The notes below the pieces were generated by a model that was not told where the DNA came from, made no database searches, and saw only the letters and a list, made by a program, of their open reading frames with translations. Both the position numbers and the translations under genes were made by a program. Shown piece by piece: positions 7,519-15,062 of a DNA stretch of 24,697 nt; within the stretch, counting starts at the first letter, position 1; every line of letters begins with the position of its first letter. Origin of the DNA: an uncultured Dysosmobacter sp. (GTDB lineage: Bacteria > Bacillota > Clostridia > Oscillospirales > Oscillospiraceae); assembly GCA_934636905.1 (NCBI GenBank), contig CAKUBJ010000025.1, positions 1 through 24,697 on the forward strand, read 5' to 3'.

Positions 7519-7546
7519 ATTCTACCTCTGTTTCAAAATACATCAA
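7519..7546 (-). promoter_or_regulatory. Promoter of the truncated response regulator
   Basis: On the - strand TTGATG (7546-7541) and TAGAAT (7524-7519) are separated by 16 bases, about 20 bases before the ATG. The 144-bp gap to the MarR gene holds no ORF. Confidence 0.6.
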
Positions 7547-7643
7547 AAGCGCGGCTCCTGTCAGCAGAATCTGACGGAAACACAGGGAGAATCCCTTTCC
7601 GTGCTGCGCTGTGCCGCTGCCGCTTTCCCCAGCAGGCACGGGC

Positions 7644-8069
7644 TTACAGTTCCTGCATCATCCCTTTCAGCTTCTCTGCGTAGTCCCGGTTCAGCCGGAT
7701 GAGCATGGCCTGCTCTTCCGGCGACCAGCTTTCGTAAATCCGGTTTTCCAGAGCAACCAGCCGGCAGACCGTATCCTCCGCAAGGCGTCTGCCCTGTTCC
7801 GTCAGTGCCGCCCGGACATTCCGGCCGCTGCCGGGCAGCAGCTTCAAATCCCCCTCCCGCTCCATCTTTTTCAGAGCGGAGTTGACGGTGGTCTTGCGGA
7901 GGCCCGTGATGTCGGTCAGTTCCGTCTGAAGCAGTTCCGGCCCGCAGGTAATCAGCACATAAAGAATCCAGAACACGCTGTCCGGCAGCCCCATTTTCAC
8001 CGCCGCATCGTGGTAGAGCCGCTCAATCTGCCCGTCAATCCGGTTAAATTCCTGAAAAGCACTTTTCAT
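7644..8069 (-). CDS. MarR-family transcription regulator
   Basis: A 141-aa winged-helix protein with the MarR layout: dimerisation helices at both ends, a recognition region (ELTDITGLRKTTVNSALKKM, about 49-68), and the wing (REGDLKLLPGSGRNVRAALT). It starts 12 bp after the MATE gene, with AAGGAG eight bases before the ATG and overlapping the MATE stop, so the two genes form one transcript. Family members usually repress their own operon and a drug pump, and release DNA on binding small phenolic or cationic compounds. The likely operator is the large inverted repeat at 9433-9479. Confidence 0.92.
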   Translation of the reverse strand: MKSAFQEFNRIDGQIERLYHDAAVKMGLPDSVFWILYVLITCGPELLQTELTDITGLRKTTVNSALKKMEREGDLKLLPGSGRNVRAALTEQGRRLAEDTVCRLVALENRIYESWSPEEQAMLIRLNRDYAEKLKGMMQEL

Positions 8070-8081
8070 CTTCGCATCTCC

Positions 8082-9413
8082 TTACATATAACCGTACTTT
8101 CTGCCATTCAGGAACAGGCAGGTGGCAGAGAGAACCAGTGCCAGTGCCTCCGCCGCGTTCACTGCTCCCCACACACCGTCAACGCCCCAGAGCAGCGGCA
8201 GGAGCAGCACGGCGGCAATCTGAAAGACCAGCGTCCGGGCAAAGGAAATCAGCGCGGAGGTCAGGCCGTCATTCAGCGCCGTGAAGAAGGAGGAGGCAAA
8301 AATATTGAAGCCCACCATCAGGAAGGACAGAGCATAGATAGAGAAGGCCCGGACGGTTTCCGCCAGCAGGGCGGCGTCATAGGACATGAAAATCAGGGAC
8401 AGGGGACGCGCCAGAAGCAGGGCGGCCGCCGTCAGAACCACGCTGAACACGGCGGTGAGGCAGAGGCTCTTCCGCAGCAGGCCCTGCAGTTCCGTCCGGT
8501 TCCCCGCGCCGTAGTGAAAGCTGACAATGGGGGCGCTGCCGATGGAATAGCCCAGAAAGATGGACACAAAAATAAAGTTCACATACATGATAACCCCGAA
8601 CACCGCCACGCCGTCCGCGCCCATCAGGCGCATCAGCTGCCAGTTGTAGAGCATATTCACCACGGACATGGAGATGTTGGTCATAAACTCGGAAGACCCG
8701 TTGGCGCAGGTTTTGGCCAGCATTCGCAGGTTCAGTCCGGTACGGCAGAGCCGCAGCCTGCTTCCGTTGGGAAAGAGGAAGTACACCAGCGGAATCACGC
8801 CGCCGATGAACTGGCTGATGCTGGTGGCCAGAGCGGCGCCTACCACCCCCCACCGGAAAACCGCCACAAAAAGGGCGTCCAGCACCATGTTAGAAACCCC
8901 GGCGGCAATGGTGATGTACAGTCCGAACTGCGGCCGCTCCGCCGTAACCAGAAAACTCTGGAAAGTGTTTTGCAGCATGAAGGGAACCAGCGCCGCCAGC
9001 ACAATCCGGCCATAGGTGACACAGACCGGCAGCATCTCCTCATCCGCCCCCAGAAAGCGGGTTACCGGCTCTATCAGCAGCATTCCGCTTACGGTGAACA
9101 CCGCCCCCGCAGCCAGCAGGACGTAAATCAGCATGGAGAAAATCTCGTTGGCCCGGCGGGCGTCCCCGGTGCCCAGCGTAAAGGAAACCAGCGCGCTGCC
9201 GCCGGTACCCACCATGAAGCCCACGGCCCCCAGAATCATCAGGAAGGGCATGATGAAATTGACGGCTGCAAAGGCCTCCACCCCTACGAAGTTGGAAACA
9301 AACACCCCGTCCACAACGCCGTAGATGGAGGTAAAGGCCATCATGACCATGGATGGGAAGGTAAAGCGCAGCAGCTTCCGGTAGGTGAAATGCTCGGAAA
9401 GTTGAATGTTCAT
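8082..9413 (-). CDS. MATE-family multidrug efflux protein
   Basis: A 443-aa polytopic membrane protein with about 12 hydrophobic segments and MATE-type features (FTFPSMVMMAFTSIYGVVDG near the N-terminus; PFMLQNTFQSFLV; SSEFMTNISMSVVNM at the start of the second half). Members of this family exchange Na+ or H+ for cationic drugs or metabolites. I chose ATG 9413, because AAGGAG lies seven bases upstream and the family start MNIQLSEHF fits; a longer reading frame up to 9485 would run across the promoter. It is first in a two-gene unit with the MarR gene, which probably controls it. Confidence 0.93.
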   Translation of the reverse strand: MNIQLSEHFTYRKLLRFTFPSMVMMAFTSIYGVVDGVFVSNFVGVEAFAAVNFIMPFLMILGAVGFMVGTGGSALVSFTLGTGDARRANEIFSMLIYVLLAAGAVFTVSGMLLIEPVTRFLGADEEMLPVCVTYGRIVLAALVPFMLQNTFQSFLVTAERPQFGLYITIAAGVSNMVLDALFVAVFRWGVVGAALATSISQFIGGVIPLVYFLFPNGSRLRLCRTGLNLRMLAKTCANGSSEFMTNISMSVVNMLYNWQLMRLMGADGVAVFGVIMYVNFIFVSIFLGYSIGSAPIVSFHYGAGNRTELQGLLRKSLCLTAVFSVVLTAAALLLARPLSLIFMSYDAALLAETVRAFSIYALSFLMVGFNIFASSFFTALNDGLTSALISFARTLVFQIAAVLLLPLLWGVDGVWGAVNAAEALALVLSATCLFLNGRKYGYM

Positions 9414-9432
9414 GAAACGGCTCCTTACGAAA

Positions 9433-9479
9433 TATATCCGAAATCGTACTTTGTAGATATTAGTACGATTTCGGATATA
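9433..9479. promoter_or_regulatory. Perfect 18-bp inverted repeat, probable MarR operator
   Basis: TATATCCGAAATCGTACT (9433-9450) and AGTACGATTTCGGATATA (9462-9479) are perfect complements around an 11-base centre. One arm fills the -35/-10 spacer and the other covers the start point, so a bound regulator would block polymerase. The adjacent MarR protein is the obvious candidate; that link is an inference. Confidence 0.8.
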
Positions 9480-9485
9480 AGTCAA
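9457..9485 (-). promoter_or_regulatory. Promoter of the MATE-MarR operon
   Basis: On the - strand TTGACT (9485-9480) and TAATAT (9462-9457) are separated by exactly 17 bases, a near-consensus sigma-A promoter. The spacer is filled by one arm of an 18-bp inverted repeat. Confidence 0.88.
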
Positions 9486-9553
9486 GCATTTTCTGCGGCG
9501 CCATGCCGCGCAGATTGTGGAAGTCCCGTTTCAGCCCCCGGCGCGGCGCCGCT

Positions 9554-10471
9554 TCAAAGCTGCCGCAGGACGGTGCCGATGTCTCCATCGATGCAGACGG
9601 ACTGCTTCCGAATCTCCTCCGGGCAGCAGGCCTGCCCCTGATTGACGCAGGCGTAGACCGCCCTGGGGTTTCTGGCCGTCATCCGCCGGAAGGGGTACTT
9701 GATAATTACCGGGGTGTTGAAACCGACCCCCAGTTCCAGAAAAACAATCCTCTGCCCCTCCCGGGTGCGGAGGAAGTTGCTGTACCGCTCCGCCGCCCGG
9801 TGCCAGCCCTCGTCCTCCACAAAGGTGTCGTCGCAGCGGAGGTTCTGAGCCTGCGGCCTGCCGCAGTGGGGGCAGCGGGGAAGCAATTCCGTGGGAATCG
9901 CCATTTTCGGCGCCACCCCCTCCGGCACGGTCAGACTGTTGTCCCCGCCGATTTTGTACCCCTGGGTTTCCAGCATCTGCCGGACAAGGGCTTCGTTATC
10001 CTGTGTCTCCTGACAGCAGGGCTGGCTGCACCGGAACAGGCCATAGTCCCCCTGGGTGTAGAACAGGCACTTTTTGTCAAAGCCGGCCTTCTGGAAGCAA
10101 TGGTCTACATTGGTGGTGAGGACAAAATAGTCCTTTCCCCGCACCAGCTTCAGAAGATCATGATATACCGGCTTCGGCGCGTCCTGATAGCGGTTAATCC
10201 AGATATAGCGGCTCCAGTAGACCCAGCGTTCTTCCTCCGTGGGAAAGGGGTAAAAGCCGCTGGAATACATATCGTGGAAAACGTATTTCGCCGCAAAATC
10301 GGAAAAGTACCGGTCAAAGCGTTCTCCGCTGTAGGCAAAGCCTGCGGCGGCGGACAGCCCTGCCCCGGCGCCGATGACCACGGCGTCGGCACGGGACAGT
10401 GCCTCCCTGAGCCGGTCAGCAGGCGCCGAGCCGCTTTTCGTAGAGTTCCCTGTCAAGATTCTTGAAAACAC
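9554..10471 (-). CDS. Class M sirtuin (SirTM-type protein ADP-ribosyltransferase)
   Basis: A 305-aa Sir2-fold protein. The NAD site is visible as GAGAGLSAAAG (34-44) and TTNVDH (119-124), and a four-cysteine zinc site is formed by CSQPC (148-152) and CPHC (200-203). The SGERFDRYFSDF stretch after the first motif is typical of the SirTM branch. In staphylococci and streptococci these enzymes ADP-ribosylate a lipoylated GcvH-like carrier protein as part of an oxidative-stress response, rather than deacetylating. The start is GTG 10471, with AAGGTG six bases upstream, giving a 56-bp overlap with the macrodomain gene; TTG 10456 is an alternative. A macrodomain directly upstream supports the assignment. 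No GcvH-like or lipoate-ligase gene is in the window, so the target here is unknown. Confidence 0.9.
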   Translation of the reverse strand: MFSRILTGNSTKSGSAPADRLREALSRADAVVIGAGAGLSAAAGFAYSGERFDRYFSDFAAKYVFHDMYSSGFYPFPTEEERWVYWSRYIWINRYQDAPKPVYHDLLKLVRGKDYFVLTTNVDHCFQKAGFDKKCLFYTQGDYGLFRCSQPCCQETQDNEALVRQMLETQGYKIGGDNSLTVPEGVAPKMAIPTELLPRCPHCGRPQAQNLRCDDTFVEDEGWHRAAERYSNFLRTREGQRIVFLELGVGFNTPVIIKYPFRRMTARNPRAVYACVNQGQACCPEEIRKQSVCIDGDIGTVLRQL

Positions 10472-10967
10472 TGAAAATCACCTTTTTTACGCTGGTCTGC
10501 CCTTTCAGAAAGTCCGTCACCGTCTCCACGGCGATGTCCGCCGCCAGCCGGTTGGGAAAGCGAAATTCCCCGGTGGAGATGCAGCAGAATGCCACGCTTT
10601 CCAGCCCGTGCTCCGCCGCCAGCTTCAGACAGGAGCGATAGCAGGAGGCCAGCAGTTCCCGGTCACGCCGTGTCACCCGGTCGGAGATGATGGGGTCTAC
10701 CGTGTGGAGGATATATCTGCACGGCAGGTTGAAGGCCGGAGTAATCCTGGCCTGTCCGGTGGGTTCCGGATGCCCCTGCCGCTCCATCATCTCTTCACAG
10801 TATTGCCGCAGTTCCACCCCGGCATAGGTGTGGATGGCGTTGTCAATGCAGCGGTGGTTGGGGATATAGCAGCCGGTCATGCCGCTGTTGGCGGCGTTGA
10901 CAATGGCGTCGCACTTCAGGGTGGTGATGTCTCCCTGCCAGAGATACAACCCCGGCCGTAGGTGCAT
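10416..10967 (-). CDS. Zinc-dependent macrodomain (ADP-ribosyl hydrolase), short form
   Basis: A 183-aa macrodomain of the zinc-binding type that accompanies SirTM. It has WQGDITTLKCDAIVNAANS, then the zinc motif GCYIPNHRCIDNAIHTYAG with ligands Cys33, His38 and Cys40, the LHTVDPII strand, and CCISTGEFRFPN. Such enzymes remove ADP-ribose placed by the partner sirtuin. Family members that I know carry roughly 80 extra N-terminal residues, but this one starts almost at the macrodomain core, only three bases after the stop of the flavin protein (TAAGGAATG). The start signal is therefore weak and may rely on translational coupling. It is probably functional, since the core is complete. Confidence 0.9.
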   Translation of the reverse strand: MHLRPGLYLWQGDITTLKCDAIVNAANSGMTGCYIPNHRCIDNAIHTYAGVELRQYCEEMMERQGHPEPTGQARITPAFNLPCRYILHTVDPIISDRVTRRDRELLASCYRSCLKLAAEHGLESVAFCCISTGEFRFPNRLAADIAVETVTDFLKGQTSVKKVIFSVFKNLDRELYEKRLGAC

Positions 10968-10970
10968 TCC

Positions 10971-11366
10971 TTAAAACTCGTAGGGCGGGTTGCCGGAGAA
11001 GTCGGCAATGACGCCGTGGGGATTTTCCAGATAGAACACCTCAAAGATGGGGTTGGCGGCGGTCTGGTACTGGCCCTTTACGATGGGGTTGGCGATGCAC
11101 ATCTCCTTGGCAGCCATGTTGTTCTCAAAGACAGCCTTGCCGTGGAGGCGAATCCACGCATAGGCGGGGCTGGAAACGGAAATCTCAATCTCCGGGTTGG
11201 CCTGCATATCCCTGTAGACCTCCTTGGTGCTGTTGGTGCAGAACCACAGCTTGCCGTCCATCTCGCCGGCGAACATGAAGGGGCGGCACTTGGCCTTGCC
11301 GTCGCGGCCCACGGTGGCCAGATACTGCACGGGATTCTGATTCAGAAATTCAACGACCTTGTTCAT
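10971..11366 (-). CDS. Pyridoxamine 5'-phosphate oxidase-like flavin-binding split-barrel protein
   Basis: A 131-aa protein with the FMN-binding split-barrel pattern: VEFLNQNPVQYLATVGRDG, CRPFMFAGEMDGKLWFCTN, then EIEISVSS...WIRLHGKAVF and the C-terminal FEVFYLENPHGVIADF. Proteins of this size are usually small flavin reductases or FMN/F420-type binding proteins of unknown substrate, not true PdxH. I chose ATG 11366 (GGAGGT seven bases upstream). It is first in a three-gene unit with the Zn-macrodomain and SirTM, suggesting a redox link. A candidate promoter with TACAAT on the - strand near 11465, within the palindrome ACAATATTGT, has only a weak -35. Confidence 0.85.
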   Translation of the reverse strand: MNKVVEFLNQNPVQYLATVGRDGKAKCRPFMFAGEMDGKLWFCTNSTKEVYRDMQANPEIEISVSSPAYAWIRLHGKAVFENNMAAKEMCIANPIVKGQYQTAANPIFEVFYLENPHGVIADFSGNPPYEF

Positions 11367-11528
11367 GATAAGTACCTCCAAAAATGTGTTGCTCTTAGGG
11401 TGTTTCCTCTTGATGATTGTATTGCAGCAGGGGCTTTTCGGTTTGAAAAGTACGCACAATATTGTAGGATAGTTACCAAAAGGAAACCATGCCGGTGCCG
11501 CCCTTCGCCCAAAACGGCGCCGCCCTGC

Positions 11529-11557
11529 TGGACTTTTCCCCGGGTCTGTGGTATTCT
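11529..11557 (+). promoter_or_regulatory. Candidate promoter of the PfkB kinase gene
   Basis: TGGACT (11529-11534) and TATTCT (11552-11557) with a 17-base spacer, some 55 bases before the start codon. Each hexamer has two mismatches, so this is tentative. Confidence 0.4.
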
Positions 11558-11611
11558 GTTATGTAAAATTTGGGTAAACTCTGCCGCAAAGGGCAGACAG
11601 GAGGAACAGGA

Positions 11612-12568
11612 ATGGGGATTGTGGTGCTGGGCGCGGTTTTTGTGGATATCAAGGGCTATCCGTCGGATCTCTACATCCCCGGCGGGAGGAACGCCGGGCG
11701 GGTGGAGCAGGTACACGGCGGCGTCAGCCGCAATCTGGTGGAGGACATTGCCAACGTGGAACTGCGCCCCACCTTCATCAGTCTGGTGGACGACACCGGC
11801 ATCGGGGCGGACGTAATCCGCAAGCTGAAGGATCACAAGGTCAACACCGATTACATCCGCGCCGTGCCGGATGGCATGGGCACATGGCTGGCGGTCTTTG
11901 ACAACGGCGGCGACGTGGCGGCCTCCATCTCCAAGCGGCCGAATCTTCGGCCGATTCTGGATATTCTGGATGAACACGGGGATGAGATCTTCCGGGAAGC
12001 CGACAGCATCGCGCTGGAAATCGACTGCGACAAGGAGATCGTAAAGAAGGTCTTCTATCTGGCGGAAAAATATGGCAAGCCGGTATTCGCCGGCGTGTCC
12101 AACATGAGCATCGCCGTGGAGCGGCGGGACTTTCTCCGCTTCTGCTCCTGCTTTGTCTGCAACCGGCAGGAAGCCGGCATTCTCTTTTCCGAGGACTACA
12201 GCGGGAAAACTCCGGAGGAACTGCGGGACATTCTCGCCGGCCGCGTTCAGGCGGCGGAGATTCCCCGGATGGTGGTGACCATGGGGGATCAGGGGGCGGT
12301 TTACGCCGTCTGCGGCGGCGAAAGCGGCGTCTGCCCCGCCATGAAGGTGGATGTCAGGGACACCACCGGCGCAGGGGACGCTTTCTTTGCCGGCGTCACC
12401 ATCGGCCTGACCTACGGCAAAACCCTATCGGAGGCCTGCGGCATCGGCACGCGGCTGTCGGCATCGGTGGTGCGCACATTGGAAAACGTGTGCCCCCGGT
12501 TCCTGCCCAGTGAGTTTGGGCTGGAGCCGGACACTCTCTTTGGCGACCAGCTTCGGCTGGAACTCTGA
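11612..12568 (+). CDS. PfkB/ribokinase-family carbohydrate or nucleoside kinase
   Basis: A 318-aa kinase with the ribokinase-family glycine-rich N-terminal part (GIVVLGAVFVDIKG; GGVSRNLVEDIANV) and the ATP/anion-hole signature DTTGAGDAFFAG (250-261, catalytic Asp256). It phosphorylates a sugar or nucleoside at the expense of ATP. The early GGVSRNLVED pattern is reminiscent of pseudouridine kinases, but no pseudouridine glycosidase gene is adjacent, so the substrate is left open. I chose ATG 11612 because AGGAGGA lies just upstream. It is a single-gene transcript, with a divergent flavin-protein unit on one side and a strong terminator on the other. Confidence 0.88.
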   Translation: MGIVVLGAVFVDIKGYPSDLYIPGGRNAGRVEQVHGGVSRNLVEDIANVELRPTFISLVDDTGIGADVIRKLKDHKVNTDYIRAVPDGMGTWLAVFDNGGDVAASISKRPNLRPILDILDEHGDEIFREADSIALEIDCDKEIVKKVFYLAEKYGKPVFAGVSNMSIAVERRDFLRFCSCFVCNRQEAGILFSEDYSGKTPEELRDILAGRVQAAEIPRMVVTMGDQGAVYAVCGGESGVCPAMKVDVRDTTGAGDAFFAGVTIGLTYGKTLSEACGIGTRLSASVVRTLENVCPRFLPSEFGLEPDTLFGDQLRLEL

Positions 12569-12590
12569 GGCGGCGCATTCGGTACACTTC

Positions 12591-12634
12591 ATAAAAGCCA
12601 CGGACTCGGAAAAGCCGGGTTCCGTGGCTTTTAT
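12591..12634. terminator. Strong bidirectional terminator after the PfkB kinase
   Basis: ATAAAAGCCACGGA (12591-12604) and TCCGTGGCTTTTAT (12621-12634) form a perfect 14-bp stem with A/T-rich ends on both sides. Confidence 0.9.
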
Positions 12635-12683
12635 ATTACGCTCCCCCCGCTTCGGAGGGCAGGGGCGCAGGCCGCCCTGCCCG

Positions 12684-12712
12684 GAATAAGCAGACGGCCG
12701 GGCGCATACAGT
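12684..12712 (+). promoter_or_regulatory. Candidate sporulation (sigma-E type) promoter of spmAB
   Basis: CATACAGT (12705-12712) matches the sigma-E -10 consensus CATACANT, and GAATAA (12684-12689) sits about 15 bases upstream, in the place of the -35 element. This fits, because spmA/spmB are mother-cell genes under sigma-E in Bacillus subtilis. The leader would be about 150 bases and contains GC-rich hairpins. No gene is seen between 12635 and 12867. A separate hairpin lies just upstream (12657-12682, GGGCAGGG/CCCTGCCC). Confidence 0.5.
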
Positions 12713-12867
12713 TTCCGTGTACCGTCTATGGGCAGGGCCGATACGCCTGCCGGCGCATCCTTACACCGCCTGCCTCTGCCGGTCAGCCGCGGCGGCTTCC
12801 GCCTGCGGCAATTCCTGCCCCGTGGAAGCCGCCCCATTCAAAACTGCGCCGGGAGTGTTGCGTTGAT

Positions 12868-13452
12868 ATGGCAATGTCGTGGATCTGGGTCATCATGGTG
12901 GTGCTTTCCCTGCTGTGCGGCCTGTATACCGGAAATCTGGACGCGGCGGCGGAGGCCGCCCTCAGCGGGGCGCAGTCCGCCGTGGAGCTGAGCGTCTCCA
13001 TGGCAGGGATTCTCTGCCTCTGGAGCGGCGTCATGGAGGTTCTGAACGCCTGCGGCATCTCCGCGAAGATGGCGAACGCCTTCCAGCCCCTGCTGCGGCG
13101 TCTGCTGCCTCAGGCCAGCCGGGATCCGGAAACCCTGGCCGCCGTCTCCGCCAATGTGTCCGCCAACCTGCTGGGGCTGGGAAATGCCGCCACCCCTCTG
13201 GGGATCCGGGCTGCCTGCCGGATGGCCCGGGGCTGCGGCGGCACCGCCAGCGACGAACTGTGCCTGCTGGTGGTGCTGAACACCGCCTCCATCCAGCTGC
13301 TGCCTGCCACGGTGGCCTCCGTCCGGGCCGCTTTCGGCAGCGCCGCCCCCTTTGACATTCTGCCGGCGGTGTGGATCAGTTCCGCCGCCTCCGTGACCGT
13401 TGGGCTGGTGACCGCCCGGCTGCTCTCCCGGCGCAAAGGAGGCCGTCCATGA
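12868..13452 (+). CDS. spmA: Spore maturation protein A
   Basis: A 194-aa membrane protein of the nucleoside-recognition (Gate) family, typical SpmA length. It shows an N-terminal helix (WIWVIMVVLSLLCGLYTG), the conserved SGAQSAVELSVSMAGILCLWSGVMEV segment, and ANLLGLGNAATPLG, which is characteristic. In B. subtilis SpmA and SpmB are needed for full spore core dehydration and heat resistance. ATG 12868 or ATG 12874 could be the start; the ribosome binding site (GGGAG) is weak and distant. It overlaps spmB by four bases (ATGA). Confidence 0.93.
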   Translation: MAMSWIWVIMVVLSLLCGLYTGNLDAAAEAALSGAQSAVELSVSMAGILCLWSGVMEVLNACGISAKMANAFQPLLRRLLPQASRDPETLAAVSANVSANLLGLGNAATPLGIRAACRMARGCGGTASDELCLLVVLNTASIQLLPATVASVRAAFGSAAPFDILPAVWISSAASVTVGLVTARLLSRRKGGRP

Positions 13453-13970
13453 ATCTCAGTTCCCTGATTCTGCCGCTTTTGCTGGCCTCCGCCGCCGTCT
13501 GCGGCATGGGAAAGCGGGTCAACGTCTATGCCGCCCTGACCCGGGGCGCCGAGGAGGGACTTACCGTTCTTCTGCACATCATCCCGGCGCTGGTGGGGCT
13601 TCTTACCGCCGTCAGTATGTTCCGGGCTTCCGGCGCCATGGAACTGCTGACCCGGCTGTGGGCGCCGGCGCTGGAATTTCTGGGGATTCCGCCGGAAACC
13701 GTCCCCCTCATGCTGATCCGGCCGGTATCCGGCAGCGGCGCATTGGCAGTGGCCGGTGACCTGATGGCCGCCTACGGGCCGGACAGCCGGATCGGCCGGA
13801 CAGCCGCCGTCATGATGGGCAGCACGGAAACCACCTTCTACACCATCGCTGTCTACTTCGGCTCCGCCGGCATTATCCGCACCCGGCATACCGTTCCGGC
13901 GGCGCTGGCGGCGGATCTCACCGGCTTTCTCACTGCCGCCCTGTGCGTCCGGCTCTTTTTCGGCGCCTGA
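13449..13970 (+). CDS. spmB: Spore maturation protein B
   Basis: A 173-aa membrane partner of SpmA, standard length. Recognisable stretches are GAEEGLTVLLHIIPALVGLLTA, FLGIPPETVPLMLIRPVSGSGAL and MGSTETTFYTIAVYFG, all typical of SpmB. The start ATG 13449 overlaps the spmA stop and has AAAGGAGG six bases upstream, so the pair is translationally coupled. It is followed by a strong terminator at 14035, making this a two-gene sporulation unit. Confidence 0.94.
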   Translation: MNLSSLILPLLLASAAVCGMGKRVNVYAALTRGAEEGLTVLLHIIPALVGLLTAVSMFRASGAMELLTRLWAPALEFLGIPPETVPLMLIRPVSGSGALAVAGDLMAAYGPDSRIGRTAAVMMGSTETTFYTIAVYFGSAGIIRTRHTVPAALAADLTGFLTAALCVRLFFGA

Positions 13971-14034
13971 CGCCAAATGTGCTGACGGCTGCCCTGCCTT
14001 ACCGCCGCAGGGAAATCAACCGCTTCGTGGAAAG

Positions 14035-14085
14035 ACGCAGGGGGCGCATCTTAACCGATGCGCCCCCTGCGTTATGTCTGTTTTT
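14035..14085 (+). terminator. Terminator of spmAB
   Basis: ACGCAGGGGGCGCATC (14035-14050) and GATGCGCCCCCTGCGT (14057-14072) form a perfect 16-bp stem, followed by TATGTCTGTTTTTA. Confidence 0.9.
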
Positions 14086-14142
14086 ATCATTTCTCTGCTG
14101 TCCCGCAGGCTACCCGGCAGCCAGTAAAAGTTCCGCCTCGCT

Positions 14143-14883
14143 TTACAGCTGCTTGACGGTATAATACACCGCCAGCGCAAAGACCACCGCCGCCAGCGCC
14201 CACATTGCATAATAGGAAACGGCAGTCCCCAGAAAAGAGGCCAGCAGTGATGCGCCGGACAGGCCGCAGGCAACATATACCGGCAGGCGATCCGCCTTGG
14301 GAGGCAGAATCCGCCCCAGCTTACCGGAACGGGTCAGCCATGCAATGGCCGCCAGCAGAATCAGGTAAACGGCAACACACACCTTCACCGCCGTGCCCAC
14401 ATAGACGCTGGAGCCATACCGGCGGAAGCCCCACAGAACAAACAGGGACGCTCCCAGCACCGTCAGCGCCAGTGCGCATTCCCGGTCATAAAGACCCCAG
14501 AGGATGCCCAGCAGGCTGATGACCGGCACCACAATCGTCAGGAAAGACAGCGCCGCCATGTTCCAGCGCACCAGCAGTGCTGCGCCGCCTGCAAAGACGC
14601 CGGCTGCCGCCGCAAGCCAAAGAATCCTCCGGCGTTTGGGATCCTTCCGCAGAATCAGCGCACCCAGTACGCAGACCACCGCCACGCCGGCGCCGATGCC
14701 GCCCAGAAGCCACAGATAGTGGTCATACCAGGCAAACCGCGCCACATCGGAGTCCGCGTTCACATAAAACCGGCGGAGAATCAGCAGATACAGTTCTGCC
14801 ACGCAGCCCGCCAGGAAAAATTTCATTGCCCCGTTCATAGGCTCGTCCTTCCGGACGGCCTTCTTGTTCGGATTCTTTGCCAT
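14143..14883 (-). CDS. Polytopic membrane protein of unknown function
   Basis: A 246-aa protein not recognised as a named family. After a short basic N-terminus (KNPNKKAVRKDE) there are about seven hydrophobic segments, with paired helices separated by short charged loops such as RKDPKRRR at about 80-85 and YDREC near 135. No enzymatic motif is visible. GGAGG lies nine bases before the ATG, and a very good promoter is just upstream, so it is expressed as a single gene. It stands alone between spmAB (convergent) and ribF (same strand, separated by a terminator). Confidence 0.8.
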   Translation of the reverse strand: MAKNPNKKAVRKDEPMNGAMKFFLAGCVAELYLLILRRFYVNADSDVARFAWYDHYLWLLGGIGAGVAVVCVLGALILRKDPKRRRILWLAAAAGVFAGGAALLVRWNMAALSFLTIVVPVISLLGILWGLYDRECALALTVLGASLFVLWGFRRYGSSVYVGTAVKVCVAVYLILLAAIAWLTRSGKLGRILPPKADRLPVYVACGLSGASLLASFLGTAVSYYAMWALAAVVFALAVYYTVKQL

Positions 14884-14947
14884 CTATCAAAACCTCCAGG
14901 GTTATATTTCCCAGAATCGCGGGAAAGTCCCGCCGACACACTTTTAC

Positions 14948-14976
14948 AGTATAGCAGACCTGTGTGGGTTTTGCAA
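14948..14976 (-). promoter_or_regulatory. Promoter of the 14143-14883 membrane protein
   Basis: On the - strand TTGCAA (14976-14971) and TATACT (14953-14948) are separated by exactly 17 bases, about 65 bases before the start codon. Confidence 0.82.
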
Positions 14977-15062
14977 GGAAAACCTTTCGGCCGGGGATGC
15001 TTCTCCCCTCCCCTGCGGGAGTCCGGCTGAAGTGCGCCGAATCCCCGCCCTGCCGGGACAGG

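Noticed and set aside
7611..9641. 676-aa open frame on + opposite the MarR and MATE genes
   Set aside because: Gln/His/Gly-rich antisense shadow covering two well-supported genes and their promoter.
12728..12991. 87-aa open frame on + before and inside spmA
   Set aside because: It overlaps spmA out of frame, and its Arg/Pro-rich composition is typical of a wrong frame in GC-rich DNA.
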